DNA of 64,000 nt from an uncultured Bacilli bacterium (GTDB lineage: Bacteria; Bacillota_I; Bacilli_A; RF39; UBA660), in NCBI GenBank assembly GCA_934182615.1, contig CAKPRO010000001.1, forward strand, positions 62,001 to 126,000, given 5' to 3'. Below the pieces are notes generated by a model. The model searched no databases and was not told the origin of the DNA. It saw only the letters and a list, made by a program, of their open reading frames with translations. Below, piece by piece: positions 1 through 9,230 of the stretch (within the stretch, counting starts at the first letter, position 1; every line of letters begins with the position of its first letter). Made by a program: the position numbers and the translations under genes.

Positions 1-247
1 TAGTATAGTCAAATTTAACATCATCTTTAGTAGCAAGAGGAATAATTTTTGAAGAAATTCTATAAAAATGAATGTTATTCTTAATATTATAATCAATTAT
101 ATTATTTAAAGATTTTAAGTTAGAAATAATAACTCTATCCAACTTATCAATATCTCCATCTTTTAAATATTCACTATAAGTATAAGGGCTAGAACTACTA
201 TCATTAATACAATTAGTAATACATGCATATCCGAGGCTAACCTTCAT
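1..247 (-). CDS. uvsE: UV damage endonuclease UvsE, N-terminal part (runs off the window)
   Basis: Reading the minus strand from the ATG at 247 gives 82 uninterrupted codons to the window edge. The protein begins MKVSLGYACI and contains NIIDYNIKNNIHFYRISSKI followed by IPLAT, which resembles the start of the UvdE/UvsE TIM-barrel family that nicks DNA 5' of UV photoproducts. A ribosome site (GGTGAT) lies about 5 bases upstream. The catalytic metal-binding residues lie beyond the window, so activity cannot be judged. It is divergent from the YbaK gene at 340. Confidence 0.8.
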   Translation of the reverse strand, partial: MKVSLGYACITNCINDSSSSPYTYSEYLKDGDIDKLDRVIISNLKSLNNIIDYNIKNNIHFYRISSKIIPLATKDDVKFDYT

Positions 248-305
248 AAAATCACCATTATTAATATTAACAAAATAAAAATAATTAAACGAATAACTAA
301 AACTA

Positions 306-314
306 TGTTATAAT
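306..314 (+). promoter_or_regulatory. Extended -10 promoter of the YbaK gene
   Basis: TG-T-TATAAT at 306-314 is an extended -10 element 25 bases before the start codon; no good -35 is visible. It drives the gene at 340. Confidence 0.5.
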
Positions 315-339
315 AATTGCATAGAAAGGAAGTAATAAT

Positions 340-813
340 ATGTCTGCAACTAAAGTAAAAGAATATTTAAAAAAATATAATATGGATGATAGAATAATAA
401 CAGTACCAACAACTAGTGCTACTGTAAAAGAAGCAGCAGAAGCTCTTGGAACTGAAGAAGCTAGAATTGCTAAAACATTATCATTTAAATTAAAAGATAA
501 ATATATCGTTATTGTAACAAAAGGAGATGTTAAAATAGATAACGCTAAATATAGACATACCTTTGGAGAAAAGGCTCATATGGTAGCAGCAACAGAAGTA
601 GAAGAAAAAATAGGCCATCCTGTAGGAGGAGTATGCCCCTTTGCATTAAATGATGGTGTAGAAGTATATCTAGATGAATCACTAAAGAATTTTGAAACAG
701 TATTCCCTGCTTGTGGAGCTACTAATAATGCTATAGAAATATCGATTGAAGAATTAGAAAAAGTAACTAACCGCGCAGCATGGGTAGATGTAACAAAAGA
801 AAAAGAAGACTAA
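340..813 (+). CDS. YbaK/EbsC-family aminoacyl-tRNA deacylase
   Basis: 157 residues, the usual length of single-domain YbaK/EbsC (ProX-superfamily) proteins, which hydrolyse mischarged tRNA such as Cys-tRNA(Pro) in trans. The conserved lysine is in IAKTLSF (residues 43-49) and the family loop GGVCPFAL lies near residue 96. The start has a good ribosome site (AAGGAAG, 7-8 bases upstream). The gene is monocistronic: it has its own promoter and a strong terminator right after the stop. The exact substrate (Cys-, Ala- or Ser-tRNA) cannot be told from sequence. Confidence 0.85.
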   Translation: MSATKVKEYLKKYNMDDRIITVPTTSATVKEAAEALGTEEARIAKTLSFKLKDKYIVIVTKGDVKIDNAKYRHTFGEKAHMVAATEVEEKIGHPVGGVCPFALNDGVEVYLDESLKNFETVFPACGATNNAIEISIEELEKVTNRAAWVDVTKEKED

Positions 814-842
814 TATCAAGTACAACACTTGATATTTTTTAT
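812..842 (+). terminator. Rho-independent terminator of the YbaK gene
   Basis: Perfect 10-bp stem (AATATCAAGT / ACTTGATATT) with a 5-base loop, followed by a T-run, directly after the stop codon. Confidence 0.85.
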
Positions 843-918
843 TACTATTAAAAAAATATTATAACCTATATCTTAAATGATATAAAAATAACTAGCTTAT
901 ATTAAGTTAAACATTATG

Positions 919-1004
919 CACTATAAGCCTTACTATGTAAGTCTTATTAGTGTTATTTGGAGTCAAAAAGTCTCCAAATAAGTATCAACCATACCTATTA
1001 TATT
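919..1004 (+). repeat. Tandem-hairpin element A (class I)
   Basis: Two hairpins abut with no spacer: 919-952 (CACTATAAG / CTTATTAGTG arms) and 953-981 (10-bp perfect stem TTATTTGGAG / CTCCAAATAA). The tail GTATCAACCATACCTATTAT follows. Both apexes have the family signature: closing AG/CT, then YC...GT. The same architecture and tail occur at 19387-19475 and, inverted, at 40170-40258. No T-run follows, so this is not a normal terminator. Confidence 0.75.
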
Positions 1005-1221
1005 TGGGGTAAAAAATATAAGTTAAATTATTTTTACCAAATTTTCTAATTCCTCCATTTATAAATATAGAAGTAGTATTACAAAAATCACATATAATTT
1101 CTAATCTCTTTTTAAGCATTCATCAATGAAGCAATACCAAAGGATATTAAAACTCTTAATAAAGAGAGTTAATATACGAGAAGAAATTTATTTTTTTATC
1201 TTGTTGAATGACAACAGGAAA
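1005..1221. other. Non-coding AT-rich gap
   Basis: Completes the 430-base gap between the YbaK gene and the gene at 1274. Apart from a weak inverted repeat near 1150-1170 (AACTCT / AGAGTT) I see no gene or known RNA. Confidence 0.5.
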
Positions 1222-1250
1222 TTGTAAAAAAGTCAAAATTATGTTACAAT
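1222..1250 (+). promoter_or_regulatory. Sigma-A-type promoter for the gene at 1274
   Basis: TTGTAA at 1222-1227, a 17-base spacer ending in TGT, then TACAAT at 1245-1250. The start codon is 24 bases further on. Confidence 0.6.
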
Positions 1251-1273
1251 TTTTATGAGAGGAAAGTGATTTT

Positions 1274-3097
1274 ATGTTAGATTATAAAGAAGATGATATT
1301 TTAACAACTGACCAATTAATTAAAATGGTTAACGAAAACATAAATTATAAAAATAATAAATATTTAAAATACTTAGTTACTAATCAAATCATTAGTGGAA
1401 TAAGTTATAAAAATTTTAAAAAAATATGGAAATTTATAAATAACAATGATATTTATAATGTATATGATTATAATTTCATTAATTTATTATGCAAAAATAT
1501 GGTGCTATTATATAATGATATTGATGATTCAGAGATAGAGAATATGGATGATCCAGAAGAAGAGCAAGAAATATATAGAGTAAAATCATCTATTAATTGT
1601 TTTTATGAAATATTAAGTAGTGGGAACTTAAAAAAATTTGATTCATTAGTAAATATTCTTATGGGTACTAATGATGATAAAAAAGACAAAATAAAACTAA
1701 TGATTGATATTGCCCCAAATTTTAAAAATTATATATCATTGATAGATGATATTATTAAAAATGGTAAATTAAATTATAGAGAAAAATATGCCTTAATTGA
1801 ATTATTAAAATATGATCCAGATCACATAGAAAATGCTTATTATTTACCAGTATATGAAGAATATGAAAGAGAATTTTATCCAGAAGATGATACCATTAAA
1901 TCAATAAGTAGTTTGGAAGATTTAAGAAATTTTATTAATATATGTCATAAAGTACAAGTATCTAGAATTAAAGAATTAGATGAAGATGATTTTTATGGTG
2001 ACGCAAATTATATGGTAAAAAACGAAATTACAAAGTTGCTAACTAACATTAAATATTACGGAAGAGAATCAATGGATACTATCGGATTTGAAACATCCTC
2101 ATTAAAAGAGTTAAGAAATAGCATAAATGATGAAGCAATAAAAGAAGAATTATCTAAATATATTCTATTCATGAGTTTAATTGATTCAATATTAAAAATA
2201 GATGATTTAAGAAAACTTAAGGTAATTGCTTGTAGAATTTCAGCTTTTAAAAATAATAATGATAGCATTTATACAATTTATAATTATACAGAACATATGG
2301 CAAAAAGAATTAAAGAAATATATGCCCATGAAATAAAAGAAAAATTATTTGATTTTAGTAATTTAAAAAATGGAAGTAATCAACAATATTCACGAATTAA
2401 TTCAAAATTTACTGCTGATAGCAAAATGCTATATGATGAAGATATCACGGGAAGAAAAGTTGATTATATAGAATTATCAGGAATTGATTATGTTTTTCTT
2501 GTTCATGTTTTAAACGCCTATGGAGATGGTGGAACTTTAAAAGATTTCAAAATTCCAAGAATAATTGGCAAAGAATATATTTGTTTATCTGCAATTGATG
2601 AAACAAAAGAAAAAATTGCAAAATCTAAACAAAATGATGAAGAACATGTTTGTTTATTATTTAGCAATATAGAGTCTGACCAATTAATATCAGAATCTTT
2701 TGAAGATTTATATTCATCTGGTGGATTAAACAGTCTATCAATAACATTTGATAAAAGAGAAAATTTTAGACCAATAAAAAAACAAATTCAACTAAATAAA
2801 GGTAGTCATACTGAATTTGTTTTATATAGAGATTCTTCAAATGGAAAGCCAATTTATCCAAGTGGAATACTTGTTCAAAATACTCCTCCAACACAGGCAG
2901 AAATAAATGCAGCTGCATATTTAAATGTACCTATTGTTTTTATTAATCATGAAAAATATAAAAACATACCTAATCAAGTTCAATTAAAAGAAGAACATAA
3001 GGAATCATATAAACCTACATCTGAAGAATATAGATTATTTAGAGAAAGTTTAATGGAGCTACGTGATTCTATAAATGGAAAGGGCAAAGGTAGATAG
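1274..3097 (+). CDS. Large unknown protein, paralogue of the gene at 5985-8018
   Basis: 607 residues, soluble, acidic, lysine- and asparagine-rich, with no signal peptide or membrane segment. I do not recognise a named family. The C-terminal part (about residues 405-575) aligns by eye with the C-terminus of the protein at 5985-8018. Shared blocks, this protein first: DYVFLVHV / EYMMLVRA; a Ser-containing strand EYICLSAI / NCYSIIS; CLLFSNIES / MLIYGYNSF ending in YSS / FSS; HTEFVL / YSEIEL; and LNVPIVFI / LNIPIVVI. The order of H/R, S/Y and E positions loosely recalls ADP-ribosyltransferase folds, but that is speculation. The alpha-helical N-terminal 400 residues look unrelated between the two. 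It has its own promoter, a ribosome site (AGAGGAAAGTG) and probably co-expresses the small ORF that follows. Confidence 0.75.
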   Translation: MLDYKEDDILTTDQLIKMVNENINYKNNKYLKYLVTNQIISGISYKNFKKIWKFINNNDIYNVYDYNFINLLCKNMVLLYNDIDDSEIENMDDPEEEQEIYRVKSSINCFYEILSSGNLKKFDSLVNILMGTNDDKKDKIKLMIDIAPNFKNYISLIDDIIKNGKLNYREKYALIELLKYDPDHIENAYYLPVYEEYEREFYPEDDTIKSISSLEDLRNFINICHKVQVSRIKELDEDDFYGDANYMVKNEITKLLTNIKYYGRESMDTIGFETSSLKELRNSINDEAIKEELSKYILFMSLIDSILKIDDLRKLKVIACRISAFKNNNDSIYTIYNYTEHMAKRIKEIYAHEIKEKLFDFSNLKNGSNQQYSRINSKFTADSKMLYDEDITGRKVDYIELSGIDYVFLVHVLNAYGDGGTLKDFKIPRIIGKEYICLSAIDETKEKIAKSKQNDEEHVCLLFSNIESDQLISESFEDLYSSGGLNSLSITFDKRENFRPIKKQIQLNKGSHTEFVLYRDSSNGKPIYPSGILVQNTPPTQAEINAAAYLNVPIVFINHEKYKNIPNQVQLKEEHKESYKPTSEEYRLFRESLMELRDSINGKGKGR

Positions 3098-3098
3098 T

Positions 3099-3296
3099 AT
3101 GAACAATAAAAATAATAGCCAAGATAACTTAATATTAGCAATTAATAATCTAATAAAAGAAACTAACTTAAGTGAATTTGATGAATTAAAGGAATCAATA
3201 GATAACATTAATTTAGAAGTAAATAAGATTATTAAAAATAGTTGTGAAACAAAAACTGATATGATACAAAAGGATGATTTTGATTATCTTTCATAA
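3099..3296 (+). CDS. Small hypothetical protein, 65 residues
   Basis: Begins one base after the stop of the preceding gene. The ATG at 3099 is chosen over the in-frame upstream start at 3075 because AAAGG lies 7 bases before it. The protein is soluble, with a predicted amphipathic helix (about residues 10-45) and an acidic tail; no family is recognised. Position suggests translational coupling and a shared role with the large unknown protein. Its 3' end overlaps the convergent remnant at 3284-3454 by 13 bases. Confidence 0.55.
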   Translation: MNNKNNSQDNLILAINNLIKETNLSEFDELKESIDNINLEVNKIIKNSCETKTDMIQKDDFDYLS

Positions 3297-3454
3297 TCAT
3301 CTTTTTCTTTATTTAATTCTTCATAATATCTAATTTTAGAAGGTCTATAATCACACCAATATTCTCAACCCAGAGCAGCAAAATTAGGTTTTATTTTCAA
3401 TTCAATCATCTCCTTAATTGTATTTCTCAATTGTATATCATCTTTTTCATTCAT
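3284..3454 (-). pseudogene. Decayed HTH gene fragment with internal UGA (transposase-like N-terminus)
   Basis: A ribosome site (GAGGTGAT) and ATG at 3454 open a frame of 56 codons to the TAA at 3284-3286, interrupted by TGA at 3365-3367 (codon 30). Around the stop it reads IKPNFAALG-stop-EYWCDYRPSKIRYYEE, which resembles the NFAALGREYxCDYRTVKKYYEE-type helix-turn-helix at the N-terminus of IS-family transposases. The UGA stands where family members have Arg, consistent with an AGA to TGA change. Nothing of a catalytic domain follows. Because UGA is a stop here (see prfB), this is read as a remnant. Confidence 0.5.
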
Positions 3455-3492
3455 TTTATAATCACCTCAATAATAATTGTATCATTAAAAAA

Positions 3493-3538
3493 GATGTAGG
3501 AAAACCGACATTTAAATTTACCAATTTCCTACATTTTA
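3493..3538. repeat. Inverted repeat upstream of the HTH remnant
   Basis: ATGTAGGAAA and TTTCCTACAT form a 10-bp stem around a loop of about 20 bases. It could be a terminator or an old insertion-sequence end; nothing nearby decides. Confidence 0.4.
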
Positions 3539-3560
3539 TTTTATCATTTACATAACACAC

Positions 3561-3586
3561 AAAAAAATCAACTATTACTAGTTGAC
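3561..3586 (-). terminator. Terminator downstream of tRNA-Gly
   Basis: On the minus strand TCAACTA-GTAA-TAGTTGA is followed by seven T, about 40 bases past the tRNA 3' end. Confidence 0.75.
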
Positions 3587-3625
3587 TTAAATCTAACGTC
3601 ACATTGATGCGACGATTTTACCTTA

Positions 3626-3699
3626 TGGAGCAGGTGATGAGAATCGAACTCACGCAGTCAGCTTGGAAGGCTGAGGTTCTACCATTAAACTACACCTGC
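3626..3699 (-). tRNA. tRNA-Gly(UCC)
   Basis: Minus-strand cloverleaf with acceptor GCAGGTG / CACCTGC (7 bp), D-arm region GTTTAATGGTAGAAC, anticodon stem TCAGC / GCTGA around loop CTTCCAA (anticodon TCC), T-loop GTTCGATTC, discriminator T and a genome-encoded CCA end. It decodes GGA/GGN glycine codons. It is a lone tRNA with its own terminator downstream. Confidence 0.95.
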
Positions 3700-3805
3700 A
3701 TCAGTAGGCAATAATAATGATACTATAAAATTGCCTATCTGTCAATTATTTTATGCAAATTTCTTAAAAAAATTACACTTTTTACATAAAAAACATCAAA
3801 AATAA

Positions 3806-5968
3806 TTAATTTTTAACCAAATTAGGGTTAATTAAACTAAGACTTACCCTATTCTTTTTTAATGAAATATCATCAACATAACAAGTAACAATATCCCCAA
3901 CTGATACAACTTCACTAGGATGTTTAATGTACTTATCAGTCATTTTAGATATATGTACTAGTCCATCATCATGTAAGCCAATATCAATAAATGCTCCAAA
4001 ATCCACAACATTTCTAACAGTACCAGATAATTCCATACCTACTTTTAAATCTTCTATTTTAAGAATATCACTCTTTAATAAAGGTTTATCAAAATCATCT
4101 CTAAAATCTCTATTCGGTTTAGAAAGACACTTAATAATATCTTCTAGAGTATAGATATCTGTACCAAGTTTTTCACTAACTTCTTTAACATTAATTGCTC
4201 CAAGTACATCATTAAGCCTCTTACTACCAAGATCATTAATACCAAATCCATACATATCAAGTAGTTTACTAGCGGTACCATAACTTTCTGGGTGAATAGA
4301 AGTAACATCCATTGGATTAGTACCATCAATAATTCTCATAAACCCTATAGATTGTTCATATGCCTTAGGAGTCAGTACTTTCTTTTTCATAAGTTCATCT
4401 CTAGATAAAATTTTTCCATGTTCTTCTCTATATTTAATAATCTTATCAATATTACTTTTAGTAAGACCAGAAATATATTTAAGTATAGACGTGCTAGCAG
4501 TATTAACATTAACGCCAACATTATTAACACATTTAGACACAACAAAGTCAAGCGATTCATCTAACTTCTTTTCATTAACATCATGTTGATATTGACCAAC
4601 ACCAATACTCTTACTATCAATTTTAACAAGTTCAGATAAAGGATCTTGTAATCTTCTAGCAATACTAATAGCACTTCTCTTTTCAACAGTTAAATCAGGA
4701 AATTCTTTAATAGCCAAGTCACTAGCAGAATAAACACTAGCACCAGCCTCACTAACAATAATATATTTAATTTCTTTATCTTTATATTCACTAATAGTCT
4801 CCGCTACTAACTTTTCACTTTCTCTAGAAGCAGTACCATTTCCAATAGCAACAATATCAATATCATACTTTTTAAATAAATCTTTTAAAGTTTTCTTTGA
4901 TTCTTCCCATTTATTATGCGGTTCATGTGGATAAATTACCGAAATATTAAGAACACTAGAAGTAGGACTAACAACAGCAAGTTTACATCCTGTTCTAAAT
5001 GCCGGATCAAAACCAAGTACAGTAACATCTTTCATTGGTGGAGTAAGAATTAAATTCTCTAAATTTTCTCCAAACACCTCAATAGCGGCCTCTTCACTAA
5101 CTTCTTTAAGTTCACTTCTAACTTCTCTCTCAATACTAGGAATAATTAATCTCTTATAACTATCTCTAATCGCAGTCTTAACAATATCACTAGCCATAAC
5201 TTTATCATTTTTAATAATTTTATTTTCTAAATATGAAATAATATAATCATCATCAACTACTACATTAACACTAAGTACTCCCTCTTTTTCACCTCTATTA
5301 ATAGCAAGTACTCTATGTGGTTTAATAAATTTAACTCTCTCTTCATAATCATAATACATTTCATAAATACCATTTTCATCAGTACTATTCTTTTTAAGTT
5401 TAGTTTTAATAATACCATGATTCATCATATTATTTCTAATCCATTTACGATAACTAGCATTATCACTAATCCATTCCGCTATAATATAACTAGCCCCAGT
5501 AATTGCTTCATCAACACTTTTAACATTATCATTAAGATAAGACTCTGCTATCTTTTTAACATCAATATCTTTAAAAGACATAATAATTTTAGCTAAAGGT
5601 TCTAATCCATTCTTAATCGCCTCTGTAGCCTTAGTCTTTTTCTTTTCCTTATATGGTCTATAAATATCTTCTACTTCTACTAATTTTTCACACTTTAAAA
5701 TATTATCTCTAATTTCATCAGTTAGTAAACCTTTCTCATCAATTAATCTAATAACATCTTCTTTTCTTTTTAATAAATTTTCTTGATATTCATATACCTC
5801 ATTAATACTTCTAATCTGTTCTTCATCTAAAGCCCCAGTAACTTCTTTTCTATATCTAGCAATAAAAGGTATTGTAGCTCCTTCTCCTAATAACTTCAAA
5901 GTAGCAACTACACTATCTTTTTTTATACCTAAATCATTAACTATTCCATTTATAATAACATCATTCAT
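3806..5968 (-). CDS. tex: Tex, S1-domain RNA-binding transcription accessory protein
   Basis: 720 residues, typical for Tex/YhgF. The N-terminus has the family block GEGATIPFIARYRKE. The middle carries the YqgF/RuvX-like RNase-H fold (VLGFDPAFRTGCKLAVV) and the helix-hairpin-helix segment (VGVNVNTAS, then ILSRDELMKKKVLTPKAYEQ). The last 75 residues are an S1 domain (VGMELSGTVRNVVDFGAFIDIGLHDDGLVHIS, split here as one segment of the fold). Tex is a nucleic-acid-binding protein linked to transcription elongation; its precise role is unsettled. The start at 5968 has a GGGAG ribosome site. The gene lies 16 bases after the 5985 gene, so the two are probably co-transcribed. Confidence 0.93.
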   Translation of the reverse strand: MNDVIINGIVNDLGIKKDSVVATLKLLGEGATIPFIARYRKEVTGALDEEQIRSINEVYEYQENLLKRKEDVIRLIDEKGLLTDEIRDNILKCEKLVEVEDIYRPYKEKKKTKATEAIKNGLEPLAKIIMSFKDIDVKKIAESYLNDNVKSVDEAITGASYIIAEWISDNASYRKWIRNNMMNHGIIKTKLKKNSTDENGIYEMYYDYEERVKFIKPHRVLAINRGEKEGVLSVNVVVDDDYIISYLENKIIKNDKVMASDIVKTAIRDSYKRLIIPSIEREVRSELKEVSEEAAIEVFGENLENLILTPPMKDVTVLGFDPAFRTGCKLAVVSPTSSVLNISVIYPHEPHNKWEESKKTLKDLFKKYDIDIVAIGNGTASRESEKLVAETISEYKDKEIKYIIVSEAGASVYSASDLAIKEFPDLTVEKRSAISIARRLQDPLSELVKIDSKSIGVGQYQHDVNEKKLDESLDFVVSKCVNNVGVNVNTASTSILKYISGLTKSNIDKIIKYREEHGKILSRDELMKKKVLTPKAYEQSIGFMRIIDGTNPMDVTSIHPESYGTASKLLDMYGFGINDLGSKRLNDVLGAINVKEVSEKLGTDIYTLEDIIKCLSKPNRDFRDDFDKPLLKSDILKIEDLKVGMELSGTVRNVVDFGAFIDIGLHDDGLVHISKMTDKYIKHPSEVVSVGDIVTCYVDDISLKKNRVSLSLINPNLVKN

Positions 5969-5984
5969 TATTTATATCTCCCAT

Positions 5985-8018
5985 CTATCTTAATTTTCTT
6001 TGTTCTTTTTCACCAAAAAAATCATTTACATATACATCTCTACCAGAATCAAAATCAGTATTAATCTTATCATTCTTATTCAATCGTGTCTTTCTGATAA
6101 CTACAATAGGAATATTAAGTCTCTTACTTTCTTTTAAATCATTGTATCTTATATCATCATAAGCAACTATAAAGTCTGGCTTTTTTACATCATATTCCAT
6201 ATTATTATTTTGTAAATTAACCAATTCTATTTCACTATACCAACTACTACCATTAGCAAGTTCCTTAGCAGTCATAATTCTATTTACATATCTAGTAGCG
6301 GCATTATCACCAAATAAATCACTACTAAACGCATCTTGTTCTAACATATGTAAAACAGTATCATTATCAAAAGAATTATACCCATAAATCAACATATCAT
6401 TATTTTCACCATGGCCATAAGTATCACTGTTATCATTAGATATTATCGAGTAGCAGTTTCTTCTATTATTACTTTTATCTCTATATGGATATTGTGCTCT
6501 AACAAGCATCATATATTCACTATCCCTTAAATCATATACAGAAACACCATCAATTTTACTTGGTACCAATTTATCATTCTCTTTAGATAAATCAACTAAT
6601 TCTTCTTTTATCATATCATAAGAAACATCCTTAAGTTTTCTTAAATCGTCATAAAAAACAACACTAATATTTTTATTATAAAACTTGTTAAATATTTCTA
6701 TTTTTTTATCACATTCAATATTATCAAAATCAAGAATCAATTTATAAAACTCAACTTTTGCTTTATCAAGTACTTTTTTATTATCACTAAGTTTATCATT
6801 ATATCTAAGCATTTCTTTTATATTTAACCATACATTATAAATATTATCACAAAATAAAGCATCCACTACCACTTCACTAATCTTTTTACTAGTAATCTCT
6901 CTAAGTTCTAATATAAGTTTATCTTTATCATCAAAATAAGGATTATCATTTTCGTCATAATTTTTATGTCTCATAAACAATAATCTAATATCACTATTAA
7001 AAATATATGGATCAATATCAACCATAGATAATGCTTCAGGATTATTTATAATATCAACATATATTTTAAACATCTTGTTATTAAAGTCATATTCCTTAAT
7101 TATTTCTTGACAATAATTATTTACCTTCTTTTCTATTATAATATAATCATTATTTTTTTCAAGAACATTAATATTTCTCCTAAAAGCAATAAAACTATCA
7201 CTCTTTAACTTATCAAAAAAACTATTTCTTAATAAAATCTCTCTATTAAATTTAACACCATCATTTACATATCTAACTATATCAGTAAATTTATCAAATA
7301 AGTATACTGCTCTCTTATCATTTTCAAAGAAATATGATACTACATCAGTATTAAAATAAGGAATAATATTAATCAAAGTTTCATCTTTTATATCTAAATC
7401 TAATAGTTTCTTTTGATTTTCACTGCCTATAGAGCAAAGAAATTGAAGAACATTAACAATATTAATAAGATTCATTTCTTCTAACTTATAAACAATTCTA
7501 GCTATATATTCATAGTCCAACTCTCCAAAAATAGAATACATATTATCAGAAATTAACATAAATTCTCTAAATAAATTATTATCACTAAGAATATACTCTA
7601 TTGTTTTATTTTTATTTTTTTCCATTAGACAAACAAATAATTTATATTCATTTAAGTGTCTATTCCTACTTTTTTCTATTTGTCTATCAAATTCATCAAT
7701 TATATCATAATTTTTCTTTTTATATTCGTCACTATAATTAGGAAAATCCCTCCTAGTAAATTGTCTATAAGAATTATGGATAGTATTATAATCAAAAATA
7801 TTAAAGAACTCATCAACGTCTATTATGTCAAATAACCATCTAAAATTTCTATAAGTATCTCCTTCAGTACAAAAATAAAGCAATTCTTTTCTTAACTTGT
7901 CTTTAACAAAAGGAATATTAAGAACCCTTTCCTTTTCCGCCCTATCTAAGTAGCGGATCATTGCTACTAAATTGAGAACATCCATTTCTTTAACTAACTC
8001 TCTATTATCAAAGTCCAT
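5985..8018 (-). CDS. Large unknown protein, paralogue of the gene at 1274-3097
   Basis: 677 residues, soluble and very rich in Asp, Asn, Lys and Ile. The first 480 residues look like irregular helices without a recognised domain. The C-terminal 180 residues hold the module shared with the 1274 protein: EYMMLVRAQYPY, NCYSIIS, a block MLIYGYNSF followed by HMLEQDAFSSDLFG, WYSEIEL, KPDFIVAYDD and LNIPIVVIR. WYSEIEL has an ExE arrangement like the catalytic pair of R-S-E ADP-ribosyltransferases, but the similarity is too slight for a call. The gene follows the Y-family polymerase with 5 bases between them and precedes tex by 16 bases, so it sits in a DNA/RNA-maintenance transcription unit. The start has AGAGGTGA 6 bases upstream. 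Confidence 0.75.
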   Translation of the reverse strand: MDFDNRELVKEMDVLNLVAMIRYLDRAEKERVLNIPFVKDKLRKELLYFCTEGDTYRNFRWLFDIIDVDEFFNIFDYNTIHNSYRQFTRRDFPNYSDEYKKKNYDIIDEFDRQIEKSRNRHLNEYKLFVCLMEKNKNKTIEYILSDNNLFREFMLISDNMYSIFGELDYEYIARIVYKLEEMNLINIVNVLQFLCSIGSENQKKLLDLDIKDETLINIIPYFNTDVVSYFFENDKRAVYLFDKFTDIVRYVNDGVKFNREILLRNSFFDKLKSDSFIAFRRNINVLEKNNDYIIIEKKVNNYCQEIIKEYDFNNKMFKIYVDIINNPEALSMVDIDPYIFNSDIRLLFMRHKNYDENDNPYFDDKDKLILELREITSKKISEVVVDALFCDNIYNVWLNIKEMLRYNDKLSDNKKVLDKAKVEFYKLILDFDNIECDKKIEIFNKFYNKNISVVFYDDLRKLKDVSYDMIKEELVDLSKENDKLVPSKIDGVSVYDLRDSEYMMLVRAQYPYRDKSNNRRNCYSIISNDNSDTYGHGENNDMLIYGYNSFDNDTVLHMLEQDAFSSDLFGDNAATRYVNRIMTAKELANGSSWYSEIELVNLQNNNMEYDVKKPDFIVAYDDIRYNDLKESKRLNIPIVVIRKTRLNKNDKINTDFDSGRDVYVNDFFGEKEQRKLR

Positions 8019-8023
8019 TCAAA

Positions 8024-9229
8024 TCACCTCTTGCTATCCTTATCACTAACATATCCAATAACCTTATCACCATATTTATCTCTTATTTCATCTATAACAC
8101 TCTGAAGTTTATCATTATCTAACATATTCTCATTATTATTAAAATTATCAAAGATAGATAACTGTTTCTTTCTCACTGTAGAAAAGCCACTAATAAATAC
8201 GCAAACACTTCTAATACCATCATCATGATTCCATAAATTATCAAATATTCTGCAAGCATTATCATATATTTCTTCATCAGCTGCGATACTAAAATCTAAT
8301 TTTACTTGTTTACTAACTTTATCAAAATAGTTATATTTAAGCCAAATACCAATAGTATCAGCATACATTTTATTGTATCTTAATTTTTTACCAATATCAC
8401 AAGACAAATTATGAATAACATCATGTATCATATTAATATCATGATAGTTATAAGGAAGTACTGTCGAAGAAGAAATACTTTTCGCAGCTTCTCTTTCATA
8501 ATAAACAGGACTATTATCAATACCATTAGCATAGTCATGCATCATCTTACCCATAGACTTAAATTTTCTAGTCAACATATCAACATCATAATTAGCCAGT
8601 TCCTCAATTGTGTTAATTCCCATCTCATGAAGTTTCTTACTACTAGCTTTACCAATCATAAATAAATCATCAACTTTAAGAGGAAACATCTTTTCTTCTA
8701 CTTCATCGCTAAACAAAGTATGTACCTTATTAGGCTTCTCAAAATCAGAAGCCATCTTAGCAAGTAATTTATTATTACCAACACCAACGTTAACAGTAAA
8801 ACCAAACATTCTATAAATATCATCTTTAATTTTATAAGCAATTTTAACAGGATCCCCAAAAAGTTCCATACTACCAGTATAATCTAGAAAACACTCATCA
8901 ATACTATATCTTTCAATAATATCAGTATATTGACATAAATAATTATACATCTTATCCGAAAAATACTTATATAACTTATAATTAGGTTTATATATTTCTA
9001 AATAAGGACATTTTCTTCTAGCAGAATAGATAGCCTCCGCGGTAACTACCCCCTTCTTTTTACAAGGATTACTTTTAGCAAGGACAATACCTCTTCTCTG
9101 TGACTCATCACCTGCTATAATAGCATATCTATTTCTAATATCATATTTATATCCTTTTTTAAGCATATATACAGCAGTCCAACTAAGAAAAGCATTATTT
9201 ACATCAATATGTAAAATAATTCTATCCAT
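8024..9229 (-). CDS. Y-family DNA polymerase (DinB/UmuC type)
   Basis: 401 residues. The palm has HIDVNNAFLSW (metal-binding Asp9) and RYSIDECFLD (catalytic Asp111-Glu112); the fingers have IYSARRKCP; a helix-hairpin-helix segment follows (FMIGKASSKKLHEMGINTIE). Near the C-terminus QLSIFD fits the beta-clamp-binding motif QLxLF. It is a translesion polymerase for lesion bypass. It ends in TGA overlapping the ribosome site of the 5985 gene and begins one base after the stop of the 9231 gene. DinB versus UmuC subfamily is not settled. Confidence 0.9.
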   Translation of the reverse strand: MDRIILHIDVNNAFLSWTAVYMLKKGYKYDIRNRYAIIAGDESQRRGIVLAKSNPCKKKGVVTAEAIYSARRKCPYLEIYKPNYKLYKYFSDKMYNYLCQYTDIIERYSIDECFLDYTGSMELFGDPVKIAYKIKDDIYRMFGFTVNVGVGNNKLLAKMASDFEKPNKVHTLFSDEVEEKMFPLKVDDLFMIGKASSKKLHEMGINTIEELANYDVDMLTRKFKSMGKMMHDYANGIDNSPVYYEREAAKSISSSTVLPYNYHDINMIHDVIHNLSCDIGKKLRYNKMYADTIGIWLKYNYFDKVSKQVKLDFSIAADEEIYDNACRIFDNLWNHDDGIRSVCVFISGFSTVRKKQLSIFDNFNNNENMLDNDKLQSVIDEIRDKYGDKVIGYVSDKDSKR

Positions 9230-9230
9230 A

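Noticed and set aside
919..1004. Tandem hairpins as ordinary terminators
   Set aside because: Elements A, B, C, D, E and G lack T-runs, D and E lie between divergent genes, and B and G follow a complete terminator. Only F3 might terminate.
3365..3367. UGA read as tryptophan
   Set aside because: prfB frameshift, ATGA overlaps and several genes cleanly ended by TGA show UGA is a stop; all long genes use TGG for Trp.
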